64,000 bases of DNA, from NCBI GenBank assembly GCA_029449245.1, contig JANATF010000008.1:496001-560000 (forward strand). Direction: 5' to 3'. Below are positions 21,701 to 32,121 of the stretch, piece after piece. The notes under the pieces are model-generated. The model was not told the DNA's origin, made no database searches, and saw only the letters and a program-made list of their open reading frames with translations. Made by a program: the position numbers and the translations under genes. This DNA is from Mortierella alpina. Lineage: Eukaryota; Mortierellomycota; Mortierellomycetes; Mortierellales; Mortierellaceae. How positions within the stretch are numbered: position 1 is the stretch's first letter; each line of letters begins with the position of its first letter.

Positions 21701-24700
21701 TCAGTGACCTGGTTCGTGTTTATGGGCTGGCAGCACATACGACAAGCCAGAGACATATACGCGAGATGGTCGCGTTGAACGTACCTTCTTTTTGGCTCGA
21801 AGCAGATGGATAGCAGCAGACAGATGGAGAACGAGCGCGGTATCGAGGTCGTTAGACGGCTACAGAGGGTTTCTGGAGGAGCGCCTTGCTCGTTCAGGAG
21901 CGGCATCGTAACGCTGTTGGTTGCACTTACTCTTGGGTCTCGCAGAGTCTAGTGCAGGGTCGAGAAGAAAGAGTGGAAAGAGAGTCTGTAGGGGTGTCAG
22001 TGACCTGGTTCGTGTTTATGGGCTGGCAGCACATACGACAAGCCAGAGACATATACGCGAGATGGTCGCGTTGAACGTACCTTCATTTTGGCTCGAAGCA
22101 CAAGGATAGCAGCAGACAGATGGAGAACGAGAGCGGTATCGAGGTCGTTAGACGGCTGCGGAGTGGTCTTGGAGGAGCGCCTTGCTCGTTCAGGAGTGGC
22201 ATCGTAAAGCTGTTGGTTGCACTTACTCTTGGGTCTCGCAGAGTCTAGTGCAGGGTCGAGAAGAAAGAGCGGAAAGAGAGTCTGTAGGGGTGTCAGTGAT
22301 CTGGTTCTTCTTTATGGGCTGGCAGCACATAGACAAGCCACAGACACATACGCGAGAAGCTCGCATTGAACGTACCTTCTCTTGGGCTCGAAGCAGATGG
22401 ATAGCTGCAGACAGATGGAGAACGAGAGCGGTGTCGAGGTCGTTAGACGGCTGCAGAGGGTTTCTGGAGGAGCGCCTTGCTCGTTCAGGAGCGGCATCGT
22501 AAAGCTGTTGGTTGCACTTACTCTTGGGTCTCGCAGAGTCTAGTGCAGGGTCCAGAAGAAAGAGTGGAGAGAGAGTCTGTAGGGGTGTCAGTGACCTGGT
22601 TCGTGTTTATGGGCTGGCAGCACATAGACAAGCCACAGACACATACGCGTGAAGCTCGCGTTGAACGTACCTTCTCTTTGGCTCGAAGCAGATGGATAGC
22701 AGCAGACAGATGGAGAACGAGAGCGGTATCGAGGTCGTTAGACGGCTGCAGAGGGTTTCTGGAGGTGCACCATGCTCGTTCAGGAGCAGCATCGTATAGC
22801 TGTTGGTTGCACTTACTCTTGGGTCTCGCAGTGTCTAGTGCAGGGTCCAGAAGAAAGAGTCGAGAGAGAGTCTGTAGGGGTGTCAGTGACCTGGTTCGTC
22901 TTTATGGGCGGGCAGCACATACGACAAGCCAGAGACATATACGCGAGATGGTCGCGTTGAACGTACCTTCTCTTTGACTCGAAGCACAAGGATAGCACCA
23001 GACAGATGGAGAACGAGAGCGGTATCGAGGTCCTTAGAAGGCTGCAGAGGGTTTCTGGAGGAGCACCATGCTCGTTCAGGAGCGGCATCGTAAAGCTGTT
23101 GGTTGCACTTACTCTTGGGTCTCGCAGAGTCTAGTGCATGGTCGAGAAGAAAGAGTGGAAAGAGAGTCTGTAGGGGTGTCAGTGACCTGGTTCGTCTTTA
23201 TGGGCTGGCAGCACATACGACAAGCCAGAGACATATACGCGAGATGGTCGCGTTGAACGTACCTTCTTTTTGGCTCGAAGCACAAGGATAGCAGCAGACA
23301 GATGGAGAACGAGAGCGGTATCGAGGTCGTTAGACGGCTGCAGAGGGTTTCTGGAGGAGCGCCTTGCTCGTTCAGGAGCGGCATCGTAACGCTGTTGGTT
23401 GCACTTACTCTTGGGTCTCGCAGAGTCTAGTGCAGGGTCCAGAAGAAAGAGTCGAGAGAGAGTCTGCAGGGGTGTCAGTGACCTGGTTCGTCTTTATGGG
23501 CTGGCAGCACATACGACAAGCCAGAGACATATACGCGAGATGGTCGCGTTGAACGTACCTTCTTTTTGGCTCGAAGCACAAGGATAGCAGCACACAGATG
23601 GAGAACGAGAGCGGTATCGAGGTCGTTAGACGGCTGCAGAGGGTTTCTGGAGGAGCACCATGCTGGTTCAGAAGAGGCGTCGCATGGTTGCACTTACTCT
23701 TGAGCCTGGCAGCGTCTAGTGCAGGGCCGAGAAGAAAGAGTGGAAAGAGAGTCTGTAGGGGTGTCAGTGACCTGGTTCGTCTTTATGGGCTGGCAGCACA
23801 TACGACAAGCCAGAGACATATACGCGAGATGGTCGCGTTGAACGTACCTTCTCTTTGACTCGAAGCACAAGGATAGCAGCAGACAGATGGAGAACGAGAA
23901 CGGTATCGAGGTCGTCAGACGGCTGCAGAGGGTTTCTGGAGGAGCACCATGCTCGTTCAGGAGCAGCATCGTAAAGCTGTTGGTTGCACTTACTCTTGGG
24001 TCTCGCAGAGTCTAGTGCAGGGTCGAGAAGAAAGAGTGGAAAGAGAGTCTGTAGGGGTGTCAGTGACCTGCTTCGTCTTTATGGGCTGGCAGCACATACG
24101 ACAAGCCAGTGACACATGCGCGTGAAGCTCGCGTTGAACGTACCTTCTCTTTGGCTCGAAGCAGATGGATAGCAGCAGACAGATGGAGAACGAAAGCGGT
24201 ATCGAGGTCGTTAGACGGCTGCAGAGGGTTTCTGGAGGAGCGCCTTGCTCGTTCAGGAGCGGCATCGTAAAGCTGTTGGTTGCACTTACTCTTGGGTCTC
24301 GCAGAGTCTAGTGCAGGGTCGAGAAGAAAGAGCGGAAAGAGAGTCTGTAGGGGTGTCAGTGACCTGGTTCGTGTTTATGGGCTGGCAGCACATACGACAA
24401 GCCAGAGACACATACGCGAGAAGCTCGCGTTGAACGTACCTTCTCTTGGGCTCGAAGCAGATGGATAGCTGCAGACAGATGGAGAACGAGAGCGGTGTCG
24501 AGGTCGTTTCACGGCTGCAGAGGGTTTCTGGAGGAGCGCCTTGCTCGTTCAGGAGCGGCATCGTAACGCTGTTGGTTGCACTTACTCTTGGGTCTCGCAG
24601 AGTCTAGTGCAGGGTCGAGAAGAAAGAGTGGAAAGAGAGTCTGTAGGGGTGTCAGTGACCTGGTTCGTGTTTATGGGCTGGCAGCACATAGACAAGCCAC

Positions 24701-27303
24701 AGACACATACGCGAGAAGCTCGCATTGAACGTACCTTCTCTTGGGCTCGAAGCAGATGGATAGCTGCAGACAGATGGAGAACGAGAGCGGTGTCGAGGTC
24801 GTTAGACGGCTGCAGAGGGTTTCTGGAGGAGCACCATGCTCGTTCAGGAGCAGCATCGTAAAGCTGTTGGTTGCACTTACTCTTGGGTCTCGCAGAGTCT
24901 AGTGCAGGGTCGAGAAGAAAGAGTGGAAAGAGAGTCTGTAGGGGTTTCAGTGACCTGCTTCGTCTTTATGGGCTGGCAGCACATACGACAAGCCACAGAC
25001 ACATACGCGAGAAGCTCGCGTTGAACGTACCTTCTCTTGGGCTCGAAGCAGATGGATAGCTGCAGACAGATGGAGAACGAAAGCGGTATCGAGGTCGTTA
25101 GACGGCTGCAGAGGGTTTCTGGAGGAGCGCCTTGCTCGTTCAGGAGCGGCATCGTAAAGCTGTTGGTTGCACTTACTCTTGGGTCTCGCAGAGTCTAGTG
25201 CAGGGTCGAGAAGAAAGAGCGGAAAGAGAGTCTGTAGGGGTGTCAGTGACCTGGTTCGTCTTTATGGGCTGGCAGCACATACGACAAGCCAGAGACACAT
25301 ACGCGAGAAGCTCGCGTTGAACGTACCTTCTCTTGGGCTCGAAGCAGATGGATAGCTGCAGACAGATGGAGAACGAGAGCGGTGTCGAGGTCGTTTCACG
25401 GCTGCAGAGGGTTTCTGGAGGAGCGCCTTGCTCGTTCAGGAGCGGCATCGTAACGCTGTTGGTTGCACTTACTCTTGGGTCTCGCAGAGTCTAGTGCAGG
25501 GTCGAGAAGAAAGAGTGGAAAGAGAGTCTGTAGGGGTGTCAGTGACCTGGTTCGTGTTTATGGGCTGGCAGCACATACGACAAGCCAGAGACACATGCGC
25601 GTGAAGCTCGCGTTGAACGTACCTTCTCTTTGACTCGAAGCACAAGGATAGCAGCAGACAGATGGAGAACGAGAGCGGTATCGAGGTCGTTAGACGGCTG
25701 CAGAGTGGTCTTGGAGGAGCGCCTTGCTCGTTCAGGAGCGGCATCGTAAAGCTGTTGGTTGCACTTACTCTTGGGTCTCGCAGAGTCTAGTGCAGGGTCG
25801 AGAAGAAAGAGTGGAAAGAGAGTCTGTAGGGGTTTCAGTGACCTGGTTCGTCTTTATGGGCTGGCAGCACATACGACAAGCCAGAAACACATGCGCGTGA
25901 AGCTCGCGTTGAACGTACCTTCTCTTTGACTCGAAGCACAAGGATAGCAGCACACAGATGGAGAACGAGAGCGGTATCGAGGTCGTTAGACGGCTGCAAA
26001 GGGTTTCTGGAGGAGCACCATGCTCGTTCAGGAGCGGCATCGTAAAGCTGTTGGTTGCACTTACTCTTGGGTCTCGCAGAGTCTAGTGCAGGGTCGAGAA
26101 GAAAGAGTGGAAAGAGAGTCTGCAGGGGTTTCAGTGATCTGGTTCTTCTTTATGGGCTGGCAGCACATAGACAAGCCACAGACACATACGCGAGAAGCTC
26201 GCGTTGAACGTACCTTCTCTTGGGCTCGAAGCAGATGGATAGCTGCAGACAGATGGAGAACGAGAGCGGTGTCGAGGTCGTTAGACGGCTGCAGAGGGTT
26301 TCTGGAGGAGCACCATGCTCGCTCAGGAGCGGCATCGTAAAGCTGTTGGTTGCACTTACTCTTGGGTCTCGCAGAGTCTAGTGCAGGGTCGAGAAGAAAG
26401 AGTGGAAAGAGAGTCTGCAGGGGTTTCAGTGATCTGGTTCTTCTTTATGGGCTGGCAGCACATAGACAAGCCACAGACACATACGCGAGAAGCTCGCATT
26501 GAACGTACCTTCTCTTGGGCTCGAAGCAGATGGATAGCTGCAGACAGATGGAGAACGAGAGCGGTGTCGAGGTCGTTAGACGGCTGCAGAGGGTTTCTGG
26601 AGGAGCACCATGCTGGTTCAGAAGTGGCGTCGCATGGTTGCACTTACTCTTGAGCCTGGCAGCGTCTAGTGCAGTGCCGAGAAGAAAGAGCGGAAAGAGA
26701 GTCTATAGGGGTGTCAGTGACCTGGTTCGTGTTTATGGGCTGGCAGCACATACGACAAGCCAGAGACACATGCGCGTGAAGCTCGCGTTGAACGTACCTT
26801 CTCTTTGGCTCGAAGCAGATGGATAGCAGCAGACAGATGGAGAACGAAAGCGGTATCGAGGTCGTTAGACGGCTGCAGAGGGTTTCTGGAGGAGCACCAT
26901 GCTCGTTCAGGAGCGGCATCGTAAAGCTGTTGGTTGCACTTACTCTTGGGTCTCGCAGAGTCTAGTGCAGGGTCGAGAAGAAAGAGTGGAAAGAGAGTCT
27001 GCAGGGGTTTCAGTGATCTGGTTCTTCTTTATGGGCTGGCAGCACATAGACAAGCCACAGACACATACGCGAGAAGCTCGCGTTGAACGTACCTTCTCTT
27101 GGGCTCGAAGCAGATGGATAGCTGTAGACAGATAGAGAACGAGAGCGGTGTCGAGGTCGTTAGTCGGCTGCAGAGAGATCCTGGAGGAGCACCAAACTCG
27201 TTCAGAAGCGGTCTTGCAAAGCTCATTGTTGTAGTTACTCTGGTGACTGACCGATTCTAGGTGCAGGGTTGACGAGAAAGAGAGGATGGACAGTTTGTCT
27301 CGG
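9715..27303 (-). repeat. Tandem array of about 60 units, 283-296 nt each
   Basis: The array is about 17.6 kb of head-to-tail repeats in minus orientation. Spacing of a constant landmark (GGTTGCACTTACTC on the + strand) gives steps of 296 nt in most units. Other steps are 289 nt (a subfamily with a 7-nt deletion), 294 nt (the same with a 5-nt insertion), 283 nt and 295 nt. About 40 units are of the long type and about 20 of the short type. Neighbouring units differ at only a few per cent of sites, which points to recent homogenisation by unequal exchange. The rightmost unit (27093-27303) is strongly diverged, as expected at an array edge. Every unit contains several overlapping open frames of 60-113 codons on both strands, which would produce many false gene calls. 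No known satellite or domain was recognised. Confidence 0.95.
20602..20802 (-). other. Representative predicted exon of a long-type array unit
   Basis: Read on the minus strand, the block starts right after CTACAG and ends right before GTACGT. It is exactly 201 nt, is open throughout in phase 0, and encodes 67 residues beginning TLFPLFLLDPALDSARPK and ending with a basic tail (RAK/QEK). The following 95 nt (20803-20897 for the next unit) look like an intron: donor GTACGT, CTGAC about 12 nt before the acceptor, then CTACAG, and an in-frame stop in most copies. The intron length matches those of nearby genes. The frame contains no ATG, so a start would have to lie upstream of the array. The protein module is not recognised. 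Confidence is for the exon-like structure, not for expression. Confidence 0.45.
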
Positions 27304-27684
27304 CTGAAGAAGTATATCTACTCACACCTTGGCTCGCGCATAGCTTGTTCTGCGCAAGATTACTTCAAGAATTTTGCTATTTGTAAGTTAGTGCGTTGTT
27401 TTCCCTTGAAGGAATGTGGCTCGTCTTTATAGAATGAGCATTGCACCAAGTGACATAGCCTGTTCTATAGATAACTTTATTGGTGGCTCGCCGGTTATAG
27501 AGAGCAATCGTGTTTGTAAGGTGTGCTAGGTGTATCTAATCATTCCCCTTTGTTGTTAGAGTAAGGCTTCCGCACGTTGTTGACAGAGTCACTGCTATAA
27601 CCTATCTGGACGCGCTCTTTTAATAGTGAGTTCCGAGTTGTCGGTTATGACCTTTGCTTCTTGAGTTTTCTTTCTGTAGTACGT

Positions 27685-27888
27685 TTATTGAGGCTTAAGG
27701 AAATCGTTCTTTGCTATTGTTCTGTCTATGGCTCGTTGTATGGTGGTTGTGATGGCAGCCTCGGAGAGCGTTCGGTTCTCTTGGAAGAGTGCGGTGTTGG
27801 CTCGGGTAATGCCTAACAAGCAGCATGCAATGAGCTGGGCAGGAGAGATATTGTACTCGGGGAGAATGTCGATGTCGCGTACTTGGCC
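27685..27888 (-). other. Orphan open frame of 67 codons behind an acceptor-like site
   Basis: On the minus strand a TTATCCTAG acceptor-like site is followed by an open frame of 67 codons ending in TAA at 27685-27687. It begins GQVRDIDILPEYNISPAQ and continues into a plausible amphipathic helical stretch. It has no ATG. It lies upstream of the array in the array's reading direction. It could be a leftover exon of the gene that gave rise to the array, part of a transposon, or chance. Confidence 0.25.
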
Positions 27889-27913
27889 CTAGGATAAGCG
27901 TAGTATCCTAGGC
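27885..27913. repeat. Short perfect inverted repeat (hairpin)
   Basis: CCTAGGATA and TATCCTAGG form 9-bp arms around a 7-nt loop, extended by GGCC on both sides with one extra base. It could be a terminator-like or transposon-end structure; nothing else supports a role. Confidence 0.5.
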
Positions 27914-28129
27914 CATGCCTTATTTCGCCTTTTAATGCCTTGTCAGCATTCGCCCCTTTTTTACTGAATGCCTTGAATTATGTCCTGACCGGTGACTATG
28001 GGCCAAAGCGGCATTGCGCGCTGGGCTCAGTGTTTAGTATATATAGTCTGTAGTTCCCTCTCTACAGTTGTTCCTTACCTAGTAACTTGAATACATCCTT
28101 GATCATACCCTGAACCCCCTACCTTGCCA

Positions 28130-29660
28130 CCTCCCTTGGGTACATGCAGCATAGCTTGATAGAGTTCAAAGGGGAGACCATCCCAGCTGGGTGCTCTGGA
28201 TAGGGGGGAGTGACTGATGACTGCCTTGATTTGGTTCTCCTCTATCGTACCTGCAATCTTCTCCCGGTCTAGGTCCGATAGGGTGGCCGAAGCAGGCAGA
28301 GCTTGTAGGAGAGTACGGGTGTCATCCGCAGAGTGAGGATCAGGGGTATATAAGTCAGAATAGTAGGAGGCAGCGACTTGTAGTTTCTCTTCGTTGGTGG
28401 TGGTCAGAGCGTCTGTTGCCGGGTTGATAAGAGAGGGCACCAGTCGCTTAGCATACGCTTTGCTATGGCTTTGAAGAAATATCCCGAGTTGGCATCTCCT
28501 TGCTCTCGCCATAACGTGCCGGATCGAAGAGCATGTGCGTCCATCTCCTTAGCAATATATAGCTGTATCGCGGATTCTAAAGTTGCCAGTTCTGTCTCCA
28601 CTCCTTCCTTGTCAACTGGTGACGCAGTTGAGAGTGTTTCTAGAGCGTGTTGTCTCCTTTGGTTCAGCTCTTGTATGATGGTCTGGCGGTCTCGTTTCCT
28701 CTCTATCGAAGCAGTGATGCTGAACGCCTTGATTTTTTTCTTGCCACGGTCCCAGTATTGTTGTGCGTTCTCTGAGCGTCGTCGTCATGATTCCCTGGCG
28801 AGGTGCTCTGTCAACCCCTCCAGGAATCGGCTGCTATTGAGTAGCTTGGTGTTCATGCGCCAGGATCCTCGTCCTATCTTGGGGGATAAGGCTGGCGTGA
28901 AGGTCAGTGCTAGCATGTCATGGTCTGAGTATTGAGGCGCACAGGTCTGTTCAGGATCAGAGACCTGTGAGTGCAGGGGGGAGGGTACAAAAAATATAGT
29001 CAATCGTGGTTCGGGCTCCGTTGCCCGTATGAGTGAATGTGAGGAGGGGGGGTGCATGCATGGGCGTGAAGCAATCTACTAGGTGAACGGCCAGCCAGTC
29101 TTGGAACTGAGCATGGTGTCGCCTGCCGTAGTTGGGGAAATTGAGTTCGCCCATAAGTAGTCGATTCGGTGTCTTCATTAGAGTCGTAGTCGGTGTTGCT
29201 GGTGGTCTGGATGGCAGGGATCTGTGTGTAGGGGGGTTGGTCCTCCTGGGTGCCGGCAATGTTGAGGGGAGTGTTGGAGACAACAGTTGGATCCAGCAAG
29301 CGGTTGAATACAAGCTCCACTCTGTGGAGATCGGAGTTGCTAATGTTGTGGCGGTCGCCACTCTTAACTGGTTGATTCACTTGGTTTCCGTAGGTTACCA
29401 GAGCAGCGTCGATGGCCATTCCGTGCGAGATGGTTTTGGGAAGGAGGTAGGCGATAGCATGAGGATTGAAGTGATCTGCTCTGGCATTTCTTCTGGGGGG
29501 GGGGGATGGCAAAACGGCCGTATTCGGCATGGGAGTAGACGGTGTTGAAGCGGATAGATTCCCCTGCAGCGGCCGTGGCGGCATACGAGCGAGATGGTTG
29601 GGTCCCGGTTGAGGGATTAGGAGGAGGTGGGCGTGGGCCTCCATCTCTATGATGCGAATT
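28130..29660 (-). mobile_element. Decayed non-LTR (LINE-type) retrotransposon fragment
   Basis: Read on the minus strand, the order is that of a LINE. First comes an ORF1-like Pro-rich start (PSRSYAATAA). An endonuclease C-terminal half follows, with GELNFPNYGRR, a TIDYIF segment and SDHDML near 28900. Next are the linker with WREQGDANSGYFFKAIAKR and the start of the reverse transcriptase domain, SWDGLPFELYQAML near 28150. Decay is clear. There is a frameshift at the G run near 29500, a deletion removing the first half of the endonuclease, a frameshift in the C run near 28980, a TGA at 28785 and a frameshift near 28455. The RT catalytic core and everything 3' of it are missing. A normal LINE insertion loses its 5' end, so this 3' loss needs a later deletion or rearrangement. 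No target-site duplication was found. Confidence 0.8.
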
Positions 29661-29666
29661 GACCAA

Positions 29667-29994
29667 GGTCGGGGGTTCGCTTCTTGAGTGGAAGGCGCGA
29701 GGAGAGGAGCGAGAGAGAGGGCAGCAGGCTTAAAGCCGTCACATGATCAGCTGGTACTGGTACAGAGAGCCCCCTCAAGTTGCTGTATGCGCTGTGCGCA
29801 TGCTCATGACAACCATTTACCACGCCGCCTGGGACCACTGTACTACTCCTTTTCCTTCTTGCCTCCTCATCCCGCTTCCCACCTTCAAGACCATCCTGCA
29901 CAACCATAGCCACTGTCATTCTTCCTATCTCCTGCTTGCCCTGCATACCAGACCTGAGCATACCAGACCTGACTGACATTCACGCCCGTTTACC
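29667..29994. other. Promoter region of the RMD5-like gene
   Basis: CT-rich on the + strand toward 29990. A 15-nt block, GCATACCAGACCTGA, is directly repeated at 29943-29957 and 29958-29972, just upstream of the ATG. Confidence 0.5.
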
Positions 29995-31916
29995 ATGGAC
30001 TCGTTAATCAAAGACTACGATAAGATACTTAAAAGGCAGCGGGTCCTGGAAACTAGCGATCCTCTCGATCGTTTGATCGCTGTCGTCAACGAAGCTAAAG
30101 ACAAGATCCGTGAGGGTAAGGCTATTGTTGACTCTCGTTGGAGCCCCGCCTTTCCCTCTGGTGTTGCGTTGCTAACGTTGCACCCTCTGCCTCGCTCACA
30201 TGTAACAGACCCATCTTCCGTCGCAGGCTCACTAGCAGCGCTGGGAAAGTCAGCCAGCTCAACTTCAGAGCGTATTTCGAACGAGTATAAAGAGCTGCAG
30301 AGCGCACTATCAAAGTACTCCAAAGGCATCGACAAGGTACTATCTCAGTCCTGTGCATTTTCACCGCAGTTCCGCTCGTCGCTGCCCTCATTTCTATGGT
30401 GCACCTGGAGATTAACGGATGGTATTTACTTCTGGCTCATACTTTTAGAAATTTACAGGAGATATGATGGCGGCTATCAACCCCCACGCATTCGACAACA
30501 AGGATAGAATCATGAGGAAGACGATAGCAACGCACTTCATTCGGCAGGGCAACTTCGAGATTGGAGACGCATTCGCAAAGGCATGTTAATCGCAGCTGCT
30601 GTATAAACGGAGCCTATGCCGATATTTGTACTGACGACAGTGTATGTATTTTTCTATGTAGGAGGCAGGACTGGAAGTCCCAGATTCAATGCGCCACCAA
30701 TTTGTGGAGATGTTTGATATAGTGGCAGCACTCAAAGGGAACAACCTGGAGCCTGCATTACAGTAAGTATCCTCAGAGCCGGTCCCATACATTCGTACTT
30801 TCATTGCACTGCTGTGTGATTGACTCCTGGAGATTATATAGATGGGCGACGCGGCACAGAAGCGGGCTAGAAAAGAGATCAAGCACCCTCGAGTTCAAAC
30901 TCCATCGTCAGAGGTACCTGCAGCTATTGGAGGCTGGGCAAGTACAAGATTGTATCGTCTATGCAAGAAAGAACTTTGGATATTTTGGAAACCGTCATAT
31001 CGAAGGTAACATTGAGCGAGCTGTTTGGCCATATTATGATGGCTGTGTTACATTTTACCCAGAGGACAGCCGCTCATTCTTCTTGACATGTCACTGATGG
31101 AATAGATATTAAGCGTCTAATGTGCTGCATAATCTTCATGGACCACATCAAGACCTCGCGTTACGCAGATCTCATGGATCCACACACAAATTCCGATATC
31201 CAGCACATGTTCACGCGCGATTTTTGTAGTCTGATTGGCCTTTCTTGCGACAGCCCACTCTACGTGAGGTATGAACTATTGGTATTGATACTGAATCAGA
31301 CATCTTTGACGTGTGCTTACTCTCTGTCCTAACCGTCGCGTATTCCTCTGTTGGATATCTGATTCCAGTGTCACTGTAGGCACGCAGGCTATGCCGACCA
31401 TGATCAAGATGGCGAGCATCATGAAAGCTAAAAAGACCGAGTGGAGTCAGCAGAGCGAGCTGCCGGTATGTTTGAAAAAAGCGGGTGTTTTTGAATGTTT
31501 ATTTAAAAACTCCTTGGTTCCACCCACCGTCTCCTAACCAGTCTTCTTCATACCCAACTATGACCAGGTGGAGATCAATTTAACAGACGAGACCAAGTTC
31601 CATTCGATCTTTGTGTGCCCAGTATCGAAAGAACAAGCATCCGAGGACAATCCGCCAATGATGATGGCATGTGGGCATGTTATTTGCAAGGAGAGTCTTC
31701 AGAAGCTCTGTCGCGGATTAAGCAGGTATGCTGTTTTTGTTACAGCTGTTCTTCATGCTGCCGCGAGTGTCATCATTATATTGCCTTGTATCCTTCAGAA
31801 GCAAGCCCCTAATATGTATCTTCACTCTATCATTTTCTTTCCATAGCCACAAGTTTAAGTGCCCATACTGCCCTGCAGAGTCAATGATGTCTCAGGCCAA
31901 GAGTGTCTTTTTCTAG
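29995..31916 (+). CDS. RMD5: GID/CTLH E3 ubiquitin ligase subunit, RMD5/RMND5 type
   Basis: Nine exons fit: 29995-30115, 30209-30336, 30449-30580, 30662-30762, 30842-31005, 31106-31268, 31369-31465, 31568-31725 and 31847-31916. The product is about 377 residues, close to human RMND5A (391). The N terminus is helical. A LisH/CTLH region follows ([13 protein letters not shown], then [13 protein letters not shown] and [13 protein letters not shown]), and the C-terminal degenerate RING has [19 protein letters not shown] and KCPYCP. In yeast Rmd5/Gid2 pairs with Gid9 to ubiquitinate gluconeogenic enzymes; the same role is inferred here. The RING lacks the second Cys of a normal C-x2-C pair, as is typical of this family. 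Intron 3 (30581-30661) has a GC donor (GCATGT), so it is GC-AG. AATAAA lies at 31928-31933. Confidence 0.92.
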
Positions 31917-32121
31917 GGATGGGAGCGAATAAATGTTAGCAAAGGTCGCTCGCTCGTTGGTCGCTCAACGCTCGCTCGTCGCTCTCGCAGGTGAAAAGAT
32001 GTATACACTTACTGTAATAAACAGCCGTCACTTGTTGTTTTTTTCCATTTTCTTTTTTGTCAAACTCTGAATCAGCACGATCCCTTTACACACAACACAA
32101 CACAACACATTCTCTCTAGGC

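Larger units (their letters stand above)
27304..28129. other. Region between the array and the retrotransposon remnant
   Basis: Apart from the orphan open frame at 27685-27888 and the hairpin at 27885-27913, nothing is recognised. The sequence is less GC-rich than the array and unique within this window. Confidence 0.5.

Noticed and set aside
9715-27303. Dozens of 60-172 codon open frames on both strands, repeated every unit
   Set aside because: They are unit-sized frames that recur with the repeat, overlap each other in several frames, and have no family features. Only the spliced 201-nt reading has supporting signals.
9715-27303. CRISPR array
   Set aside because: Units are near-identical over their whole length with no short repeat/unique spacer pattern, and the DNA is eukaryotic.
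9715-27303. Ribosomal DNA or 5S repeats
   Set aside because: No conserved rRNA segment or RNA polymerase III box was recognised in the unit.
28465-28935. Plus-strand open frame of 156 codons
   Set aside because: It is antisense to the recognisable LINE coding sequence.
29943-29972. Tandem 15-nt repeat before the RMD5 start as an operator
   Set aside because: Only two copies and no known site matches; kept as a note in the promoter entry.
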